64,000 nt of DNA from Niveispirillum sp943371025 (GTDB lineage: Bacteria; Pseudomonadota; Alphaproteobacteria; Azospirillales; Azospirillaceae): positions 93,481 to 157,480 of the forward strand of contig CALRTC020000012.1 in the NCBI GenBank assembly GCA_943371025.1, in the 5' to 3' direction. A program made the position numbers and the translations under genes. The notes beneath the pieces were generated by a model. The model had not been told where the DNA came from and did not search any database. It saw only the letters and a list, made by a program, of their open reading frames with translations. This document shows, one piece after another, positions 16,201 to 24,367 of the stretch; position 1 is the stretch's first letter, and every line of letters begins with the position of its first letter.

Positions 16201-16799
16201 ACGCGGATATACCCAACCCGCTGGCGGGCTCCCACAGCACCATCAGCGTCGAACGGGTGACGGAGCTGAAACGGTCCGACCTGTATGATCTGTGCGACGC
16301 GGCAGAGGCGGCCATCATCGATGGCGGCGGCTTCGGCTGGGTCACCCCGCCCGACCGCGAGGTGATGGAACGGTACTGGAAGGGCGTGCTGGCCGTGCCG
16401 GAACGGACCCTGTTCGTCGGCCGACTGGATGGGGTCATCGCCGGGTCCGCCCAGTTGATCCGGCCCACCCGCAATAACGAGGCGCAGGCCTTCGCCTGCA
16501 ACCTGACCACCAGCTTCGTCGCCCCCTGGGCGCGCGGGCATGGCATGGCGCGCAGGCTGACCCAGGCCGTCATCGACCGCGCCACCGAGCTGGGCTTCGG
16601 CATCCTGAACCTGGATGTGCGCGAGACGCAGCGCGCCGCCATCACGCTCTACGACCATATGGGCTTCACGCGCTGGGGCACGCACCCGCACTATGCCCGC
16701 GCTAAGGGCCGGACCATTGCCGGCCATTTCTATTTCAAGGTGCTGGAACGGCCCGAGGACAAGGCCGATGCCGCCGCCGTGACGGAGCAAGCGACATGA
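16197..16799 (+). CDS. GNAT family N-acetyltransferase within the his operon
   Basis: This 200-residue protein has a GNAT acetyl-CoA domain: the pyrophosphate-binding signature FVAPWARGHGMARRLTQAVI (residues about 106-125), the following NLDVRETQRAAITLYDHMGF motif, and a C-terminal strand HFYFKVLE. The start at 16197 overlaps the hisH stop, and its own stop overlaps the hisA start (16796), so it is tightly embedded in the operon. A similarly placed open reading frame exists, as I recall, in the Azospirillum brasilense his operon. The substrate is unknown; a role in histidine metabolism is only suggested by position. Confidence 0.88.
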   Translation: MNADIPNPLAGSHSTISVERVTELKRSDLYDLCDAAEAAIIDGGGFGWVTPPDREVMERYWKGVLAVPERTLFVGRLDGVIAGSAQLIRPTRNNEAQAFACNLTTSFVAPWARGHGMARRLTQAVIDRATELGFGILNLDVRETQRAAITLYDHMGFTRWGTHPHYARAKGRTIAGHFYFKVLERPEDKADAAAVTEQAT

Positions 16800-17524
16800 T
16801 CCTTTACCCGGCCATCGATCTGAAGGACGGCAACGCCGTCCGCCTGCTGCGCGGTGAGATGGAGCAGGCGACCATCTTCAACACCGACCCGGCAGCCCAG
16901 GCGGAAACGTTCCAGGCCCAGGGCTTCGAATGGCTGCATCTGGTCGACCTGAACGGCGCCTTTGCCGGATCGCCCGTGAACGGGGCCGCCGTGGAGTCCA
17001 TCCTGCGCCGTGTGAAGCTGCCGACGCAGCTGGGCGGCGGCATCCGCGATCTGGCGACCATCGGTTTCTGGCTGGAACGCGGCCTGACCCGCGTCATCCT
17101 GGGCACCGTGGCCGTGAAGAACCCGGCGCTGGTCAAGGAGGCCTGCAAGACCTTCCCCGGCCGCGTGGCTGTCGGCATCGACGCCCGCGACGGCTATGTC
17201 GCCGTGGAAGGCTGGGCAGAGACCAGCGAGCTGAAGGCCCTGGATCTGGCCATGAAGTTCGAGGATTGCGGTGTGGCCGCCATCATCTATACCGACATCG
17301 ACCGCGACGGCGCCCTGGGCGGGGTGAATGTGGAAGCGACGGCCGATCTGGCCAGCCACCTGACCACGCCCGTCATCGCCTCGGGCGGCGTTTCCTCCCT
17401 GGCCGATCTGAAGGCGCTGAAGGAAGTTGAACATACCGGCATCAACGGTGTCATCTCCGGCCGCGCGCTTTATGACGGGCGCATCGACCCGGCCGCGGCG
17501 CTGGCCATCCTGCGCGGGGAGTGA
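16796..17524 (+). CDS. hisA: 1-(5-phosphoribosyl)-5-[(5-phosphoribosylamino)methylideneamino]imidazole-4-carboxamide isomerase
   Basis: HisA performs the Amadori isomerisation of ProFAR to PRFAR. The 242-residue TIM barrel shows the two half-barrel signatures: LYPAIDLKDGNAVRLLRGEM with the catalytic Asp at the N-terminus, LGGGIRDLATI, IIYTDIDRDGALGGVNV with the second catalytic Asp, and IASGGVSSLADL for phosphate binding. ATGA overlap with the acetyltransferase gene upstream; hisF follows after four bases. Confidence 0.97.
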   Translation: MILYPAIDLKDGNAVRLLRGEMEQATIFNTDPAAQAETFQAQGFEWLHLVDLNGAFAGSPVNGAAVESILRRVKLPTQLGGGIRDLATIGFWLERGLTRVILGTVAVKNPALVKEACKTFPGRVAVGIDARDGYVAVEGWAETSELKALDLAMKFEDCGVAAIIYTDIDRDGALGGVNVEATADLASHLTTPVIASGGVSSLADLKALKEVEHTGINGVISGRALYDGRIDPAAALAILRGE

Positions 17525-17528
17525 GCCC

Positions 17529-18302
17529 ATGCTGAAGGCCCGCATCATCCCCTGCCTGGACGTGAAGGATGGCCGCGTCGTCAAGGGTGTCAACTTCGTC
17601 GATCTGGTCGATGCCGGCGACCCCGTGGAACAGGCCCGCCTCTATGACGCGGCTGGTGCCGACGAGCTGACCTTTCTGGACATCACGGCCAGCAGCGACA
17701 ACCGCGACACCATCTATGACGTGGTCCGGCGCACGGCCGAGCAGGTGTTCATGCCGCTGACCGTGGGTGGTGGCGTGCGCGTGGTGGAAGATATCCGCAA
17801 GCTGCTGCTGGCCGGCGCCGACAAGGTGTCGATCAACACGGCCGCCGTCCACCGCCCCGAATTCGTGCGCGAAGGGGCGCAGAAATTCGGCGCGCAGTGC
17901 ATCGTCGTCGCCATCGACGCCAAGGAGGTGGAACGCGGACCCGACGGGGAGCAGCGCTGGGAGGTTTTCACCCATGGCGGCCGCAACCGCACCGGCATCG
18001 ACGCCGTGCAATGGGCCAAGCGCATGGCCGAGTACGGGGCCGGTGAGATCCTGCTGACCTCCATGGACCGGGACGGGACGAAGCAGGGCTTCAACCTGGA
18101 ACTGACCCGCGCCGTGGCCGACGCCGTCACCATCCCCGTCATCGCTTCGGGCGGGGTGGGCAATCTGGACCATCTGGTCGATGGGGTGAAACTGGGCCAT
18201 GCCTCGGCCGTGCTGGCCGCCAGCATCTTCCATTTCGGCACCTACACCATCGCCCAGGCCAAGGAACATATGGCCAAGGCGGGGATCCCGGTACGGAGTT
18301 GA
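17529..18302 (+). CDS. hisF: Imidazole glycerol phosphate synthase, cyclase subunit
   Basis: HisF condenses PRFAR with ammonia from HisH to make imidazole glycerol phosphate and AICAR. The 257-residue barrel starts MLKARIIPCLDVKDGRVVKG with the catalytic Asp11, and carries LTVGGGVRVVEDI, the second catalytic Asp in LLTSMDRDGTKQGFN, and IASGGVGNLDHLV. The gene follows hisA closely and ends before a dispersed repeat that separates it from hisE. Confidence 0.98.
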   Translation: MLKARIIPCLDVKDGRVVKGVNFVDLVDAGDPVEQARLYDAAGADELTFLDITASSDNRDTIYDVVRRTAEQVFMPLTVGGGVRVVEDIRKLLLAGADKVSINTAAVHRPEFVREGAQKFGAQCIVVAIDAKEVERGPDGEQRWEVFTHGGRNRTGIDAVQWAKRMAEYGAGEILLTSMDRDGTKQGFNLELTRAVADAVTIPVIASGGVGNLDHLVDGVKLGHASAVLAASIFHFGTYTIAQAKEHMAKAGIPVRS

Positions 18303-18390
18303 TCTGAGCTTTTATTGTGTTTGTGTCGTCATTCCGGTGACAATTCCGCAGGTGCTAAGATAAGGACGTCGTAAACCCGTTCAGTTCTCT

Positions 18391-18507
18391 CCCCGTCATC
18401 CCGGCGAAAGCCGGGACCCAGCGCAGAGTGGCGTCTGCCGCGATAAGACTTATATCGGCGCTGACCGCGCCTCACGCTGGGCCCCGGCTTTCGCCGGGGT
18501 GACGGGA
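18391..18507. repeat. Dispersed palindromic repeat, family B, copy 1 (hisF-hisE spacer)
   Basis: The left arm ccgtcatcccggcgaaagcc and the right arm ggctttcgccggggtgacgg form a long inverted repeat of about 28 bp per side around a roughly 60-bp centre. The same arms occur at 45165-45287 with an unrelated centre. This is the REP/MITE type with GTCATCCCGGCGAAAGCCGGG ends that is widespread in proteobacteria. It lies inside the his operon. Confidence 0.85.
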
Positions 18508-18603
18508 GAAGGGCCGGGAAACGAATTGTCGATAGCTTAACCTGGCGCCTCATCGTTCATCACCGGCATGACGAACAAAGAGCCGTTGGAAGCAGGAGTA
18601 TCC

Positions 18604-18930
18604 ATGCCGACCCAAGCCATCCTGGACGATCTCTACGCCACCATCCTGTCGCGCAAGGGCGGCGATCCGGACAGTTCGCACACCGCAAGGCTGTTCCATC
18701 GCGGCCGCGCCAAGATCGCCCAGAAGGTGGGCGAGGAGGCGGTGGAGACCGTGATCGAGGCCATGGCCGGCACGCCTGAAAAACTGGCATCGGAATCGGC
18801 CGACCTGCTTTACCATCTGCTGGTGCTCTGGGCCGACGCCGGGGTGCGGCCCGCCGATGTCTACGCCATCCTGGAAGGACGCCAGGGCGTCAGCGGGATC
18901 GAGGAAAAGAAAAACCGCAAGCCCGCCTGA
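18604..18930 (+). CDS. hisE: Phosphoribosyl-ATP diphosphatase
   Basis: HisE removes pyrophosphate from phosphoribosyl-ATP, the second step of histidine synthesis. It has 108 residues from the ATG at 18604, which follows AGGAG by about six bases; an in-frame ATG at 18568 would add twelve unlikely residues. The MazG-like metal site is visible in QKVGEEAVETVIEAM and SESADLLYHLLVLW. It is separated from hisF by the family B repeat but remains in the same direction. Confidence 0.96.
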   Translation: MPTQAILDDLYATILSRKGGDPDSSHTARLFHRGRAKIAQKVGEEAVETVIEAMAGTPEKLASESADLLYHLLVLWADAGVRPADVYAILEGRQGVSGIEEKKNRKPA

Positions 18931-18971
18931 CGGCCGGGCGGCAAGGGAACAACAGCGGAAGGAACGGCACC

Positions 18972-19328
18972 TTGGTCTATGATCGCAGCAATATCTTCGC
19001 CCGCATCCTGCGCGGGGAAATCCCCTGCAAGAAGGTCTATGAGGACCAGTACGCCCTGGCCTTCCACGACATCCATCCGCAGGCGCCCGTTCATATCCTG
19101 GTGATCCCCAAGGGACCCTTCGTCAGCTTCGCCGATTTCAGCTCCCAGGCCACGGTGGAAGAGATCGCGGGCTTTATGCGCGCCGCCGGTCTGGTCGCCC
19201 GTCAGGCGGGCCTGGATGACAGCGGCTACCGTCTGCTGGCCAACCATGGTCCCGACAGCCATCAGGAAGTACCGCATTTCCACCTGCACATCGTCGGCGG
19301 CCGTCCACTGGGCAAGCTGCTGGCGTAA
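18972..19328 (+). CDS. HIT family hydrolase (histidine triad)
   Basis: This 118-residue HIT protein belongs to the HINT-like branch, which acts on purine nucleotide phosphoramidates or related nucleotides. The triad HFHLHIVGG is near residue 105, with IFARILRGEIPCKKVYED at the N-terminus and HPQAPVHILVIPK in the middle. Translation appears to start at a TTG (18972) preceded by GGAAGGAA; no ATG fits. A HIT gene after hisE is also known from Azospirillum. Its role next to hisE is not established. Confidence 0.9.
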   Translation: MVYDRSNIFARILRGEIPCKKVYEDQYALAFHDIHPQAPVHILVIPKGPFVSFADFSSQATVEEIAGFMRAAGLVARQAGLDDSGYRLLANHGPDSHQEVPHFHLHIVGGRPLGKLLA

Positions 19329-19338
19329 TTGCTTTGCG

Positions 19339-19463
19339 CCCTCAGGCGCCGGGCGCCGCCATCCGGCGGCTTGGCTTACGCGACCACGCGGTCGCGGGCC
19401 GGCGGTCGCCGGCCTGTTTGTGGTCCCTCAGGCTAAGGCCGCCGCCATCCGGCGGCCTTAGCC
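19339..19463. repeat. Dispersed palindromic repeats, family A, copy 2 and partial copy 3
   Basis: Bases 19339-19399 repeat the element at 5813-5873 (ccctcaggcgccg, gccgccatccggcggcttgg, gcgacca..ggtcgcggg). A shorter third unit begins ccctcagg at 19425 and again contains the gccgccatccggcggc palindrome, running into the end of the EI gene at 19458. Confidence 0.75.
19431..19463 (-). terminator. Hairpin overlapping the stop codon of the EI gene
   Basis: GGCTAAGGCCGCC (19431-19443) pairs perfectly with GGCGGCCTTAGCC (19451-19463) around a seven-base loop. The stop codon of the EI gene lies inside the right arm. The hairpin derives from the family A repeat and may terminate or protect the EI transcript. 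Confidence 0.5.
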
Positions 19464-21257
19464 CAGCGCCTCGTTGAAATCATCCAGCAGGGCCGCGATG
19501 CGGCCGCTGTCGGTCTGGCTCATGATCATGCCGGCCCGCCGCCGCGCCTCGTTCAGGTCCAGGCCGCGCACGCGGCGCTTGACCAGGGGCAGGTTGCCGG
19601 GCGCCATCGACAGTTCCCGCACGCCCAGGCCCAGCAGCATGGCGGCATAGCGCGGATCGCCCGCCATTTCGCCGCAGACCGACACGGGAATGCCGGCCCG
19701 GCCCGCGGCCTCCACCGTGAACTGAACCAGCCGCAGCACCGCCGGGTGCAACGGATCGTAGAGATAGGCGACCTGTTCATCGCCGCGATCAATGGCCAGC
19801 GTGTACTGGATCAGGTCATTGGTGCCGATGGCGAAGAAGTCGGACACGGCGGCCAGACTGTCGGCCGCCAGGGCCGCACCGGGTATCTCGATCATCGCCC
19901 CCAATGGCGGCAGCGGATCGGCGATGGCATGGCCCCGGCGCAGCAGCCGGCGGGCCACGGCGCGCATCAATTCGCGCACCTTCCGCATTTCCGACGGCTG
20001 GCTGATCATCGGCACCAGGATACGCAGCGGCCCATGGGCCCCGGCGCGCAGCATGGCGGCCAGCTGTGTTTCCAGCAGCTTGGGTTCCTTCAGCCCCAGC
20101 CGGATGGCACGCAGACCCAGGGCGGGGTTGGCCGGGGTGGCGAAGCGGTCGGCCAGGGCCCCGGCCAGCTTCTCACCGCCCACATCCAGGGTGCGGGCCG
20201 TGACCGGCCGCCCTTCCATGGCAATGACCAGATCGCGCAGGATCTGGTACTGCTCTTCCTCCCCCGGCAGGTCGTCGCGGTTCATATAGATGAACTCGGT
20301 GCGCAGCAGACCGACACCGGCAGCCCCCGCATCGCGGGCGCCGTCCAGCTCCCGCGGCAGCTCCAGGTTGGCGCTCAGGCTGACCGGTGTACCGTCGCGC
20401 GTGACCGACGGCAGGCTGCCCAGCGCCTTCAGCTGTTCGCGCTCCGCCCGCCACAGGGCCTGACGCTGGCGGTAATCGGCCAGCACATCCTCTGACGGGT
20501 TGACCAGCACCCGGCCCGCGCGCCCGTCGACGACGACCAAATCGCCCGTCTCGACCCCCTGCAGCAGCCCCGCGGCCCCCAGCACGGCCGGCAGGCTCAA
20601 GGATCGGGCCATGATGGCCGTGTGCCCCTCCGCCCCGCCCAGCACGGTGGCGAAGCCGCCGATGCGGCGTGGGTCCAGCAGGGCCGTATCGGCAGGCGAC
20701 AGTTCCTCGGCCAGGATGATGGCGCCGTCGGGCAGGCGGGAGAAGGCCTGATAGGGCGTTTCCATCAGGTTGCGGATCAGCCGCCGCCCCACCTCGCGCA
20801 CATCGGCCACGCGGGCGGCCAGATAGGCATCGTCCATGGCGGCAAAGCTCTGCGCCAGGACGGCGATTTCCTGCTGGACCGCCGATTCAGCATTCAGCCG
20901 TTCGGTGCGGATGCGCCGTTCCACACCGCGGATCAGGCGCGATCCCGACAGCATGGCCTGGTGCGCGTCCAGCAGGATGGCAATGTCGGCCGCCGTTTCG
21001 GCCGGCAGCGACCCAGCCTTGGCCTTCAGCTTGCCCAGCTGGCGCCGGGCCTTTTCCACAGCCGTGTGGAAGCGCGCCACCTCTTCGGCCACACCATCCT
21101 CGGCCACGCAATATTCGGGCACCTGGATGGCACCGGCTTCCATGACATGGGCCGGGCCGATGGCAATGCCGGCGGACACGCCCAGGCCACGCAGCACGCG
21201 TTCAGCCGTGCTGCCGTCCCCCGCGCCGACATGGGGCGGATGGTATCGCGACGTCAT
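19458..21257 (-). CDS. ptsI: Phosphoenolpyruvate-protein phosphotransferase (enzyme I)
   Basis: Enzyme I takes phosphate from PEP onto a histidine and passes it to HPr. This 599-residue protein has the N-terminal helical/swivel part (LGVSAGIAIGPAHV), the phosphohistidine motif GGAEGHTAIMARSL near residue 208, and the C-terminal PEP-binding barrel with LLRTEFIYMNRDDLP, MIEIPGA and the FAIGTNDLIQYTLAIDR signature, plus SVCGEMAGDP with its Cys. It lacks the N-terminal GAF domain of PtsP, so it is a ptsI-like EI. It is downstream of HPr, EIIA-Man, RapZ and HprK and has no sugar permease nearby, implying a regulatory phosphorelay. Confidence 0.95.
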   Translation of the reverse strand: MTSRYHPPHVGAGDGSTAERVLRGLGVSAGIAIGPAHVMEAGAIQVPEYCVAEDGVAEEVARFHTAVEKARRQLGKLKAKAGSLPAETAADIAILLDAHQAMLSGSRLIRGVERRIRTERLNAESAVQQEIAVLAQSFAAMDDAYLAARVADVREVGRRLIRNLMETPYQAFSRLPDGAIILAEELSPADTALLDPRRIGGFATVLGGAEGHTAIMARSLSLPAVLGAAGLLQGVETGDLVVVDGRAGRVLVNPSEDVLADYRQRQALWRAEREQLKALGSLPSVTRDGTPVSLSANLELPRELDGARDAGAAGVGLLRTEFIYMNRDDLPGEEEQYQILRDLVIAMEGRPVTARTLDVGGEKLAGALADRFATPANPALGLRAIRLGLKEPKLLETQLAAMLRAGAHGPLRILVPMISQPSEMRKVRELMRAVARRLLRRGHAIADPLPPLGAMIEIPGAALAADSLAAVSDFFAIGTNDLIQYTLAIDRGDEQVAYLYDPLHPAVLRLVQFTVEAAGRAGIPVSVCGEMAGDPRYAAMLLGLGVRELSMAPGNLPLVKRRVRGLDLNEARRRAGMIMSQTDSGRIAALLDDFNEALG

Positions 21258-21280
21258 GGGCGGGTTCCCCCCGAAATTTC

Positions 21281-21574
21281 TTAGTCTTCGCCGAACTTCT
21301 CATCGACCAGGGCCGTCAGTGCCTCCAGCACCTCCTGCGCCTGCGGTCCCGCGGTCCGGATATCGATGGTGGTGTCGATGCTGGCAGCCAGCATCATCAG
21401 TCCCATGATCGATACGCCCGACACCACCGTGTCACAGCGTTCCACCTCCACCTGCGCGTCATATTCGCCGGCCAACCGCACGAATTTGGCGGCGGCACGG
21501 GCATGCAGGCCCCGGCGGTTACGGATGGTGACGGTGCGCGACAACGCGTCGGGCGGCAGGGTGCTTTCGCTCAT
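21281..21574 (-). CDS. ptsH: HPr family phosphocarrier protein
   Basis: This 97-residue HPr has the active histidine His24 in RRGLHARAAAKFV and a serine, Ser55, in SGVSIMGLMML at the position phosphorylated by HprK. The N-terminal extension of about eight residues and the SIMGLMMLAAS motif are typical of alphaproteobacterial HPr. It sits between EIIA and EI in a five-gene cluster. Confidence 0.95.
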   Translation of the reverse strand: MSESTLPPDALSRTVTIRNRRGLHARAAAKFVRLAGEYDAQVEVERCDTVVSGVSIMGLMMLAASIDTTIDIRTAGPQAQEVLEALTALVDEKFGED

Positions 21575-21594
21575 TCCGGGTCTTTATCCTGAAC

Positions 21595-21999
21595 TCAGCC
21601 GTCGGACAGCAGCGCCGAGGCCACGTTGATATATTTGCGCCCCGCTTCCTGCGCTGCGGCGACGGCGGTTTTCAGATCGGCGCCCGTCTTGCGGACAGAG
21701 GCCAGCTTGATCAGCATGGGCAGGTTCATGCCGGCAATCACCTCCACCTTGGCGCGGTCCATGATGGAGATGGCCAGGTTGGAAGGGGTGCCGCCGAACA
21801 TGTCGGTCAGCACGACGACGCCATCGCCGGCATCGCACTTGGCGACGTCTGCCAGGATGTCGTTGCGCCGCTGCTCCATGTCGTCCTCCGGACCGATGCA
21901 CACGGCGCAGACCTGCTTCTGCGGGCCGACCACATGTTCCAGGGCGGCAATGAATTCCACGGCAAGCCTGCCATGGGTAACCAGAACCAAGCCGATCAT
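21595..21999 (-). CDS. PTS EIIA component, mannose family (ManX type)
   Basis: This 134-residue cytosolic EIIA-Man domain carries the phosphorylated His9 in GLVLVTHGRLAVEF and the family blocks VLTDMFGGTPSNLA and AGMNLPMLIKLAS. It has no IIB, IIC or IID partners, so, as in other alphaproteobacteria, it probably acts as the output of a regulatory PTS rather than in sugar uptake. The start at 21999 follows GAGGGAAAG and overlaps the rapZ stop by four bases. Confidence 0.93.
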   Translation of the reverse strand: MIGLVLVTHGRLAVEFIAALEHVVGPQKQVCAVCIGPEDDMEQRRNDILADVAKCDAGDGVVVLTDMFGGTPSNLAISIMDRAKVEVIAGMNLPMLIKLASVRKTGADLKTAVAAAQEAGRKYINVASALLSDG

Positions 22000-22940
22000 G
22001 CGCTTTCCCTCAAGCTTGCGCCGGCCGCCGCCCGATCTTCGGGCACAGGCGGGGCCTGCTCCTTGCGGTCGAGATCGCGATGCGCCTCGCCCACCTTGTA
22101 TCCCCGGTCCTTCAGCCAATCGGCAAGACCGTGGGCGATGAAGACCGACCGGTGCCGCCCGCCGGTACAGCCGACGGCGATGGTCAGGTAATGCTTGCCT
22201 TCCCGCACATAGCGGGGCAGCAGCGGTTCCAGCAACCGGGTCAGGTTGCCGAAAAATTCAGCATAGTCCGGATCGCGGGTGATGTAATCCGCCACCGGCC
22301 GATCCAGCCCCGTCTGCGGGCGCAGGTTCTTGTCCCAGTGCGGATTGTCCAGGAACCGGACATCGAACACCAGATCCGCCTCACGCGGGACACCGTGGCG
22401 ATAGGCGAAGCTGGTGACGAAAATGGTCAGGCCCGGCCCGCCATCCAGGCGGAACAGACCCGACAGATGGCGCCGCGTGTCATGGACGGAAAAGTTGGTA
22501 GTATCCACCACGTCATCCGCCGCATCGCGCAGGGGCTGCATCAGCACACGTTCGGTGGCGATGCCGTCCAGCACCGGCCGGTCGGCCGCCATCGGGTGCG
22601 GCCGGCGTGTTTCGGTATAACGGCGCTGCAGGGCGTCGGCATGCGCGTCCAGGAACAGCAGCCGGACCTTCAGATCCGGCCGGGCGCGCAGGGTGGCAAT
22701 CTCGGCCAGAAGCTGCTGGGCGTTGAAATCGCGGGTACGGCTGTCGATGCCGATGACCAGGGGCCGGTCATGTGGCTGGCTGACCAGCGGCTGCAGCAGC
22801 GACAGGCGCAGATTGTCCACCGCCTCATAGCCCAGATCCTCCAGGCATTTCATGGCCGTGGACAGGCCCGACCCGGACATGCCGGTGGCGACCACCACAG
22901 GCAGCCGGCCATCAGGGCCCAGGGGCGACGGACCGGTCAT
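21996..22940 (-). CDS. rapZ: RNase adapter protein RapZ (P-loop nucleotide-binding)
   Basis: RapZ (YvcJ family) is a P-loop protein; in enterobacteria it guides RNase E to the GlmZ sRNA. This 314-residue copy has Walker A GMSGSGLSTAMKCLEDLGYE, VIGIDSRTRDF, the RRPHPMA block, FGFKYG replaced by FAYRHGVPREADLVFDVRFL, NPHWDKNLRPQTGLD, and the C-terminal AVGCTGGRHRSV. The ATG at 22940 is the family-like start. Overlaps hprK and the EIIA gene by four bases each, so the three are coupled. The alphaproteobacterial role is less defined. Confidence 0.95.
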   Translation of the reverse strand: MTGPSPLGPDGRLPVVVATGMSGSGLSTAMKCLEDLGYEAVDNLRLSLLQPLVSQPHDRPLVIGIDSRTRDFNAQQLLAEIATLRARPDLKVRLLFLDAHADALQRRYTETRRPHPMAADRPVLDGIATERVLMQPLRDAADDVVDTTNFSVHDTRRHLSGLFRLDGGPGLTIFVTSFAYRHGVPREADLVFDVRFLDNPHWDKNLRPQTGLDRPVADYITRDPDYAEFFGNLTRLLEPLLPRYVREGKHYLTIAVGCTGGRHRSVFIAHGLADWLKDRGYKVGEAHRDLDRKEQAPPVPEDRAAAGASLRESA

Positions 22941-23431
22941 GCCCGCCCCCCCGGCGGCAGCGCGGGACGAGGGGCGGCCAGCGCGCGCCACGCGGTTTCC
23001 CCCGGCACCAGCGGCCAACCCTTGGCCAATGCCGCCATGGCCAGACGCAACTTGGCGGGGGTGGAGGCGTGGAAGGCGTCCAGGCGCAGGCGTGGCAGGG
23101 TCACGCCCGCCAGAATCTCGAATGTCGGTTCGGGCAGACGCTCCCCCTCACCGTCCAGATCAACGATCAGGACCAGAGGGGCGATGTCCACCGCCGGGAC
23201 GGGCAGCACGCCCAGGCCCCGCACTTCCATCAGCCCGGCGATGGGCTGGGGGGAGGAAGCCAGCAACAGGCCATCCTCGTCGCGGATCAGATCAACCCGG
23301 TCGTCGGACACAAGGGCGGCCCCCTCGTCGATCAGGCGCAGCGCCAGATCGGACTTGCCTGCCCCCGACGGGCCCCGCAGCAGCAGGGCCTGGCCGTCAA
23401 TGGCGACACAGCTTGCATGTACCTGGACCAT
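22937..23431 (-). CDS. hprK: HPr kinase/phosphorylase, short alphaproteobacterial form
   Basis: HprK phosphorylates the regulatory serine of HPr. This 164-residue protein consists of the C-terminal kinase domain only, as is usual in alphaproteobacteria. The P-loop is RGPSGAGKSDLALRLID, followed by LVSDDRVDLI and MEVRGLGVLPV, which correspond to the HprK signature. The C-terminus PGETAWRALAAPRPALPPGG is proline-rich. The ATG at 23431 is chosen; a TTG at 23440 is also possible. In most relatives chvI-chvG lie upstream, but here there is a toxin-antitoxin pair. Confidence 0.93.
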   Translation of the reverse strand: MVQVHASCVAIDGQALLLRGPSGAGKSDLALRLIDEGAALVSDDRVDLIRDEDGLLLASSPQPIAGLMEVRGLGVLPVPAVDIAPLVLIVDLDGEGERLPEPTFEILAGVTLPRLRLDAFHASTPAKLRLAMAALAKGWPLVPGETAWRALAAPRPALPPGGRA

Positions 23432-23579
23432 GGTCACCAACAGATGGGATCAATGGCCGTGGAAGGCAACGTCCGGCAGCCCATCCGCACATCTTCCGGC
23501 ATTCCCGCCATCCCGCCCGAGTTCGACTGGAACAACCTTCTTAGCAAACGCGGGAGCGCGGGGCGAGGGGGAAAGCGGA

Positions 23580-23984
23580 TCAGGCCTTCAGCAGCGAGAC
23601 ACCTTCCCGCAATGCGGCATCGGCCAACTCCCGGTCGAGGGTCGCCAAAGGCAGGTCGAGACGCAATGCCAGCTCAAGATAGGCGGCATCATAGGCGGTC
23701 AGTCGATGAATACGGGCCAGTGACAGTATCACCCCCTCATCCGGATCACGATCGATCTCGATCCCCAGCTTTCTGACCAGATTCAGAAATTTCGTGACCG
23801 TGGCCTGGGACAATCGCCCCCGCCGTTCGTTGACGGTCAGGATGTTCAATATCTCGAACCACCAGAGCGCTGGAGCCATGGCCCGGTCATTCTCCAAACG
23901 ATCCAGGGCTATGCGAGGCAGCGGCAAGGTCTCGTCATCGAACGCCCAGCCGGCGGCGACGGAGGCATCAAGAATGAACGGCAT
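23580..23984 (-). CDS. PIN-domain toxin, VapC type
   Basis: This 134-residue protein has the PIN ribonuclease fold: Asp6 in FILDASVAAGWAF, Glu44 in WWFEILNIL, and acidic residues in LTAYDAAYLELAL and LATLDRELADAA. These form the metal site of VapC-type toxins that cleave RNA. Its start overlaps the antitoxin stop by one base (TGATG), the classical coupled arrangement. Together with the upstream antitoxin it forms a type II toxin-antitoxin module. Confidence 0.93.
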   Translation of the reverse strand: MPFILDASVAAGWAFDDETLPLPRIALDRLENDRAMAPALWWFEILNILTVNERRGRLSQATVTKFLNLVRKLGIEIDRDPDEGVILSLARIHRLTAYDAAYLELALRLDLPLATLDRELADAALREGVSLLKA

Positions 23985-24226
23985 CAGTAGCGATGCCCTT
24001 CATGCTTGGCCGATAGGATATCCGTCACCGACATGGCACCATTTTCTCGGCCCAGCGCCCGCAGTTCGGTAATGGCCCGTCGCCGCTCCCCCCCATCTTC
24101 GGGTTCCGGCGTCAGACGGGCGATGCGACGTCCGTGGCGGGTAATGACAATAGTCTCCCCCCGCTCCACGTCGCTCAGCAACTGCGCCAGATGGGCCTTG
24201 GCTTCCGTGGATTGGACTTCACGCAT
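23984..24226 (-). CDS. Antitoxin, Phd/YefM type
   Basis: This 80-residue protein begins MREVQSTEAKAHLAQLLSDV and continues VERGETIVITRHGRRIARL, the DNA-binding Phd/YefM pattern. The C-terminal half (LRALGRENGAMSVTDILSAKHEGHRY) would wrap the PIN toxin. A repressor role at its own promoter is expected for the family. It is the first gene of the pair. Confidence 0.93.
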   Translation of the reverse strand: MREVQSTEAKAHLAQLLSDVERGETIVITRHGRRIARLTPEPEDGGERRRAITELRALGRENGAMSVTDILSAKHEGHRY

Positions 24227-24367
24227 GATCCCGCCTTCTAACCAGTTGTTCTGACCGGTTGTATCTTTCCGAAGCGTGGATCACGCCGCTTCGAACGTCA
24301 AGCGCTTCCCCCCTTCGGGGGTTCGGCCTATCAAGGGGTGGGCTGCAACCGTGAACGGTAACCGATC

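Noticed and set aside
18391..19463. Possible CRISPR-like repeats near hisE
   Set aside because: The repeated units are long imperfect palindromes at irregular distances without uniform spacers; they are REP-like elements, not a CRISPR array.
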